The notes beneath the pieces are model-generated. The model was not told where the DNA came from. It did not search any database and saw nothing but the letters and a program-made list of their open reading frames with translations. The position numbers and the translations under genes are program-made. Shown in pieces: positions 6,858-9,465 of a stretch of 9,465 bases of DNA. Each line of letters begins with the position of its first letter. Positions within the stretch are counted from its first letter, which is position 1. Origin of the DNA: Chitinophagaceae bacterium (GTDB taxonomy: Bacteria > Bacteroidota > Bacteroidia > Chitinophagales > Chitinophagaceae); the NCBI GenBank assembly GCA_025455665.1, contig JALOMC010000080.1:1-9465 (forward strand), written 5' to 3'.

Positions 6858-8339
6858 TCAGGTGCCGGGCACTGTTTGCTGCAGGCATGTCAGCCAGCGC
6901 TGGTAGGCTTCTTCGTAGCGCTGCTGGCCGTCGGGGGCTACAATGCCTTGCAGTTCCAGCCCCTTGCCCAGGTCGGTTGGCTGCAATGCGGCGGCGCCAA
7001 TGCCAGCGCCAAGGGCGGCACCGGTGGCACCATCGGTTTTGTACAGTTCTACCGGCGTGTTGGTGCAGTTTACAAACGCATCGGTAAACACCTGGCTCTG
7101 AAACATATTGGCCTTGCCGGCCCGTATCATTTGCGGCTGCATGCCCATGCTCCGCATGATATCGAAGCCGTAGCGGAAGGCAAAAGCAATGCCCTCTTGT
7201 GTAGCCCGTAGCAGGTGGGCGGCACCATGGCGGTTCAGGTCCAGCCGGGCCAGCTGCGCACCCGGCAGCGCATTGTTCAGCATGCGTTCGGCGCCATTGC
7301 CAAAGGGTAGTACAGTTACGCCTTCGCTGCCGGCGGGTATGCTGGCTACCATTTCATCTATAGCGGCATAGCTCCATTGTGGTGCCAGCCACTGGCGGGC
7401 CATTTTGTTCATAATGCCGCAGCCATTAATGCATAGCAGCAGGCCAATGCGAGGGGCTGTGGCCGTATGGTTCACGTGGGCAAAGCAATTGAGCCTCGAC
7501 TGCATATCGGGCTGTACCTGGCTGGCCACGCCGTATATAACGCCGCTGGTGCCGGCCGTAGTAGCCACTTCGCCCGGCTGCATCACATTCAGCGATAGCG
7601 CATTGTTTGGCTGATCGCCGGCTTTGTAGGTGACGGGGGTGCCCGCTGTCAGCCCCAGCTCGGCAGCTACCGATGGCAGCAGGCCACCATGCCGGCTGAA
7701 TGCCGGCTGCACGGCTGGTATCAGGCTGGCATCAAAGCCAAAATAATTCATCACCTCAGTAGCTACCTGGTGCTGGCTGAAGTCCCACAAAATACCTTCG
7801 GAAAGGGCGGCAGGGCTGGTGGTAAGCTCGCCGGTAAACTGATAGCCGATAAAATCACCCGGCAGCATCAGTTTGTCAATCCGGGCATACAGATCAGGTT
7901 CGTGTTCTTTTACCCAGGCCAATTTGGCCGCAGTAAAATTACCCGGCGAGTTGAGCAGGGTTCGCAGGCTATGTGCCTGGCCAATGGCCGAAAAAGCAGC
8001 CTGCCCGTACGGAACGGCACGGCTATCGCACCAGATAATGCTGTGTCGCAGTGGCTGGCCTGCTTTGTCCATCACCACCAGCCCGTGCATTTGGTAGGCT
8101 ATGCCTATAGCGCCAATATCGGCCGGGCGGTAGGCTCCGCTGGCGTGGGCTTTCAAAATGCATTGTTTGATATCGTGCCACCACTGGCCCGGGTCTTGCT
8201 CGGCCCAGCCTGTTTGCAGGCTTACTATCGGAGCCTCGGTATCAGGATACTGCGCAGTGGCCAGCACCTGCTGTGTGTGGGCATCTACCACACTTACTTT
8301 GATGGCAGAAGTGCCCAGGTCTATTCCCAGCAATAACAT
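6858..8339 (-). CDS. xylB: Xylulokinase (FGGY carbohydrate kinase)
   Basis: XylB phosphorylates D-xylulose with ATP to give D-xylulose 5-phosphate, which enters the pentose phosphate pathway. The 493-residue length is normal for the family. Seen motifs: the N-terminal phosphate-binding GIDLGTSAIK (5-14), AYQMHGLVVMD (81-91) and IIWCDSRA (101-108) of the sugar-binding side, the catalytic Asp242 in KAGDQPNNALSLN, TTAGTSGVIYG (260-270), INGCGIMNK (304-312), and GATGAALGAGIGA near the C-terminus. Among FGGY kinases the MHG and GDQPNNA patterns fit xylulokinase best; other pentulose kinases are less likely, particularly with xylA next to it. The ATG at 8339 places the first nucleotide-binding strand at residue 3, as expected. 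It lies downstream of xylA, separated by about 136 bp that contain a strong hairpin, and 51 bp upstream of uxuA. Confidence 0.95.
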   Translation of the reverse strand: MLLLGIDLGTSAIKVSVVDAHTQQVLATAQYPDTEAPIVSLQTGWAEQDPGQWWHDIKQCILKAHASGAYRPADIGAIGIAYQMHGLVVMDKAGQPLRHSIIWCDSRAVPYGQAAFSAIGQAHSLRTLLNSPGNFTAAKLAWVKEHEPDLYARIDKLMLPGDFIGYQFTGELTTSPAALSEGILWDFSQHQVATEVMNYFGFDASLIPAVQPAFSRHGGLLPSVAAELGLTAGTPVTYKAGDQPNNALSLNVMQPGEVATTAGTSGVIYGVASQVQPDMQSRLNCFAHVNHTATAPRIGLLLCINGCGIMNKMARQWLAPQWSYAAIDEMVASIPAGSEGVTVLPFGNGAERMLNNALPGAQLARLDLNRHGAAHLLRATQEGIAFAFRYGFDIMRSMGMQPQMIRAGKANMFQSQVFTDAFVNCTNTPVELYKTDGATGAALGAGIGAAALQPTDLGKGLELQGIVAPDGQQRYEEAYQRWLTCLQQTVPGT

Positions 8340-8430
8340 GCGTCGATCATTTGATGGAATGCTGCAAATTAAGCTGCACCGCCAGCGGCCAGGCAGCTAA
8401 ATGTGCAATCGATTTCGGGGGGATGAATGT

Positions 8431-8464
8431 AAAAAAACAACCGGGGTATTGGCCCCGGTTGTTT
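8431..8464 (-). terminator. Hairpin terminator or attenuator between xylA and xylB
   Basis: A perfect 12-bp inverted repeat (8435-8446 and 8453-8464, loop of 6) begins 11 bases after the xylA stop. On the - strand it runs straight into seven T residues (complement of 8431-8437). It could end the xylA transcript or lower the expression of xylB by partial read-through. On the + strand a T-rich run also follows, so it may act in both directions. Confidence 0.85.
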
Positions 8465-8475
8465 GCATTGTTTTT

Positions 8476-9465
8476 TTAAATGGCCCGGTTAATCAGTAGC
8501 TCGTACAGCTCTTGCTGCCCGCTGGTTACGGCCGGCTCGCCCGATACGGCTGCCAGGTTGCGCAAGTCTTCCAGGCTCAGGTGGCCGGCTTCAAAGGCGG
8601 CGCCGTGGCCACTGTCGAAGCTGGCATATCTGCCGGCCCGCATGGTTTTGTAGGCCGTTTGGCTCAGTACTTTTTCTGCGGCCAGCAGGGCCCGGGCAAA
8701 GGCGTCCATGCCACCAATGTGGGCATAAAACAAATCTTGCGGATCGGTAGAGTTGCGTCGGATTTTCGCATCAAAGTTGATGCCGCCGCCTGCAAATCCG
8801 CCAGCTTCCAGTATTACCAGCATCGCTTCCGTCAGCTCATTCAGGTTGTTCGGAAACTGATCAGTATCCCAACCATTCTGATAGTCGCCACGGTTGGCAT
8901 CTATGCTGCCCAGCATGCCGGCATCGGCGGCTACCTGCAGTTCGTGCTGAAAAGTGTGGCCGGCTAGGGTAGCATGGTTTACTTCTATGTTCAGTTTAAA
9001 ATCGGCATCAAGACCGTACTGGCGTAAAAAGCCAATCACGGTTTCGCTGTCGTAGTCGTATTGGTGCTTGCTGGGTTCGCAAGGCTTGGGCTCTATAAAA
9101 AAGGTGCCCGTAAATCCCTGGCGGCGGGCATAATCTTTGGCCATGTGCAGAAAACGGGCCATGTGTTCTTTTTCCCGCTTCATATTGGTGTTCAGCAGGC
9201 TCATGTAGCCTTCTCGGCCACCCCAAAACACATAGTTTTCGCCCCCCAGTGCTATGGTCGCGTCTAGTGCTGCTTTTACTTGTGCGCCGGCCTTGGTAAC
9301 CACCGAAAAGTCGGGGTTGGTGGCAGCGCCATTCATGTATTGGCGGTGGCTAAACAGGTTGGCTGTGCCCCATAGCAGTTTAATGCCGGTAGCAGCTTGC
9401 TTTTCGGCAGCATACGCTACCATGGCTTGCAGGCGCCGCTCGTTTTCGTTCACATCATCTGTGTA
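8476..9465 (-). CDS. xylA: Xylose isomerase, C-terminal three quarters (5' end outside window)
   Basis: XylA (EC 5.3.1.5) interconverts D-xylose and D-xylulose using two divalent metals; it is a cytoplasmic TIM barrel. The frame is open to the right edge, and the visible 329 residues lack about the first 110 of a usual 440-residue class II enzyme, including the first catalytic His. Visible residues of the active site are all present, numbered from the first visible codon: IEPKPCEP with Glu125 and Lys127, IEVNHATLAGHTF with Glu161 and His164, SIDANRGD with Asp189, GWDTDQFP with Asp200 and Asp202, and NFDAKIRRNSTD with Asp232. The substrate-contact motifs LLWGTANLF and FWGGREGY are also intact. 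The start is not in the window; the GTG at 9453 is only an internal Val. It is followed by a hairpin terminator and then by xylB on the same strand, the standard xylose gene pair. Confidence 0.96.
   Translation of the reverse strand, partial: YTDDVNENERRLQAMVAYAAEKQAATGIKLLWGTANLFSHRQYMNGAATNPDFSVVTKAGAQVKAALDATIALGGENYVFWGGREGYMSLLNTNMKREKEHMARFLHMAKDYARRQGFTGTFFIEPKPCEPSKHQYDYDSETVIGFLRQYGLDADFKLNIEVNHATLAGHTFQHELQVAADAGMLGSIDANRGDYQNGWDTDQFPNNLNELTEAMLVILEAGGFAGGGINFDAKIRRNSTDPQDLFYAHIGGMDAFARALLAAEKVLSQTAYKTMRAGRYASFDSGHGAAFEAGHLSLEDLRNLAAVSGEPAVTSGQQELYELLINRAI

Noticed and set aside
8365..8372. TTAATTTG on the - strand as a -7 box for xylB.
   Set aside because: It matches the consensus in most positions, but no TTTG or TTG lies at the normal spacing upstream.

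Overview
The window looks like ordinary chromosome from a Bacteroidota bacterium, most likely Chitinophagaceae-like. This is inferred from the protein families: a YkuD_2-type murein L,D-transpeptidase, a class III sirtuin lacking the zinc cysteines, Bacteroidota-style XylA, XylB and UxuA, a bacterial acyl-CoA-binding protein, and no clear Shine-Dalgarno sequences. No mobile element, CRISPR array, phage gene or RNA gene was found.

Left part (1-2122). A DUF4349 membrane protein enters from the left edge on the + strand and ends at a strong hairpin terminator. Facing it is a lipoprotein L,D-transpeptidase gene broken by an exact 50-bp tandem duplication. Removing one copy in silico restores a 211-residue protein with an intact SQGCPMVS active site, so this is the most notable feature of the window. 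The terminator of the DUF4349 gene lies inside the 3' coding end of this broken gene. Divergent to the transpeptidase, on the + strand, is a Sir2-family lysine deacylase.

Middle (2132-4837). A large soluble sensor histidine kinase (PAS-like, GAF, PAS, PAS, HisKA_3, HATPase) lies on the - strand, convergent with the sirtuin gene and with no response regulator in view. About 350 bp upstream of it hold no recognisable gene.

Right part (4838-9465). Five genes lie on the - strand, read from right to left: xylA (cut by the right edge), a 12-bp-stem hairpin terminator or attenuator, xylB, uxuA, a small VOC-fold protein and an acyl-CoA-binding protein, closed by a second hairpin terminator. XylA and XylB convert xylose to xylulose 5-phosphate. 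UxuA dehydrates mannonate in glucuronate breakdown. Together they would suit the sugars released from glucuronoxylan, although no transporter, glycosidase or regulator is visible here. Whether the VOC and acyl-CoA-binding genes belong to that pathway or only share the transcript is unknown.

No clearly new multi-gene system is visible. The items most worth following up are the duplication-broken transpeptidase, the terminator inside its coding end, and the xylA-xylB-uxuA-VOC-ACBP layout.
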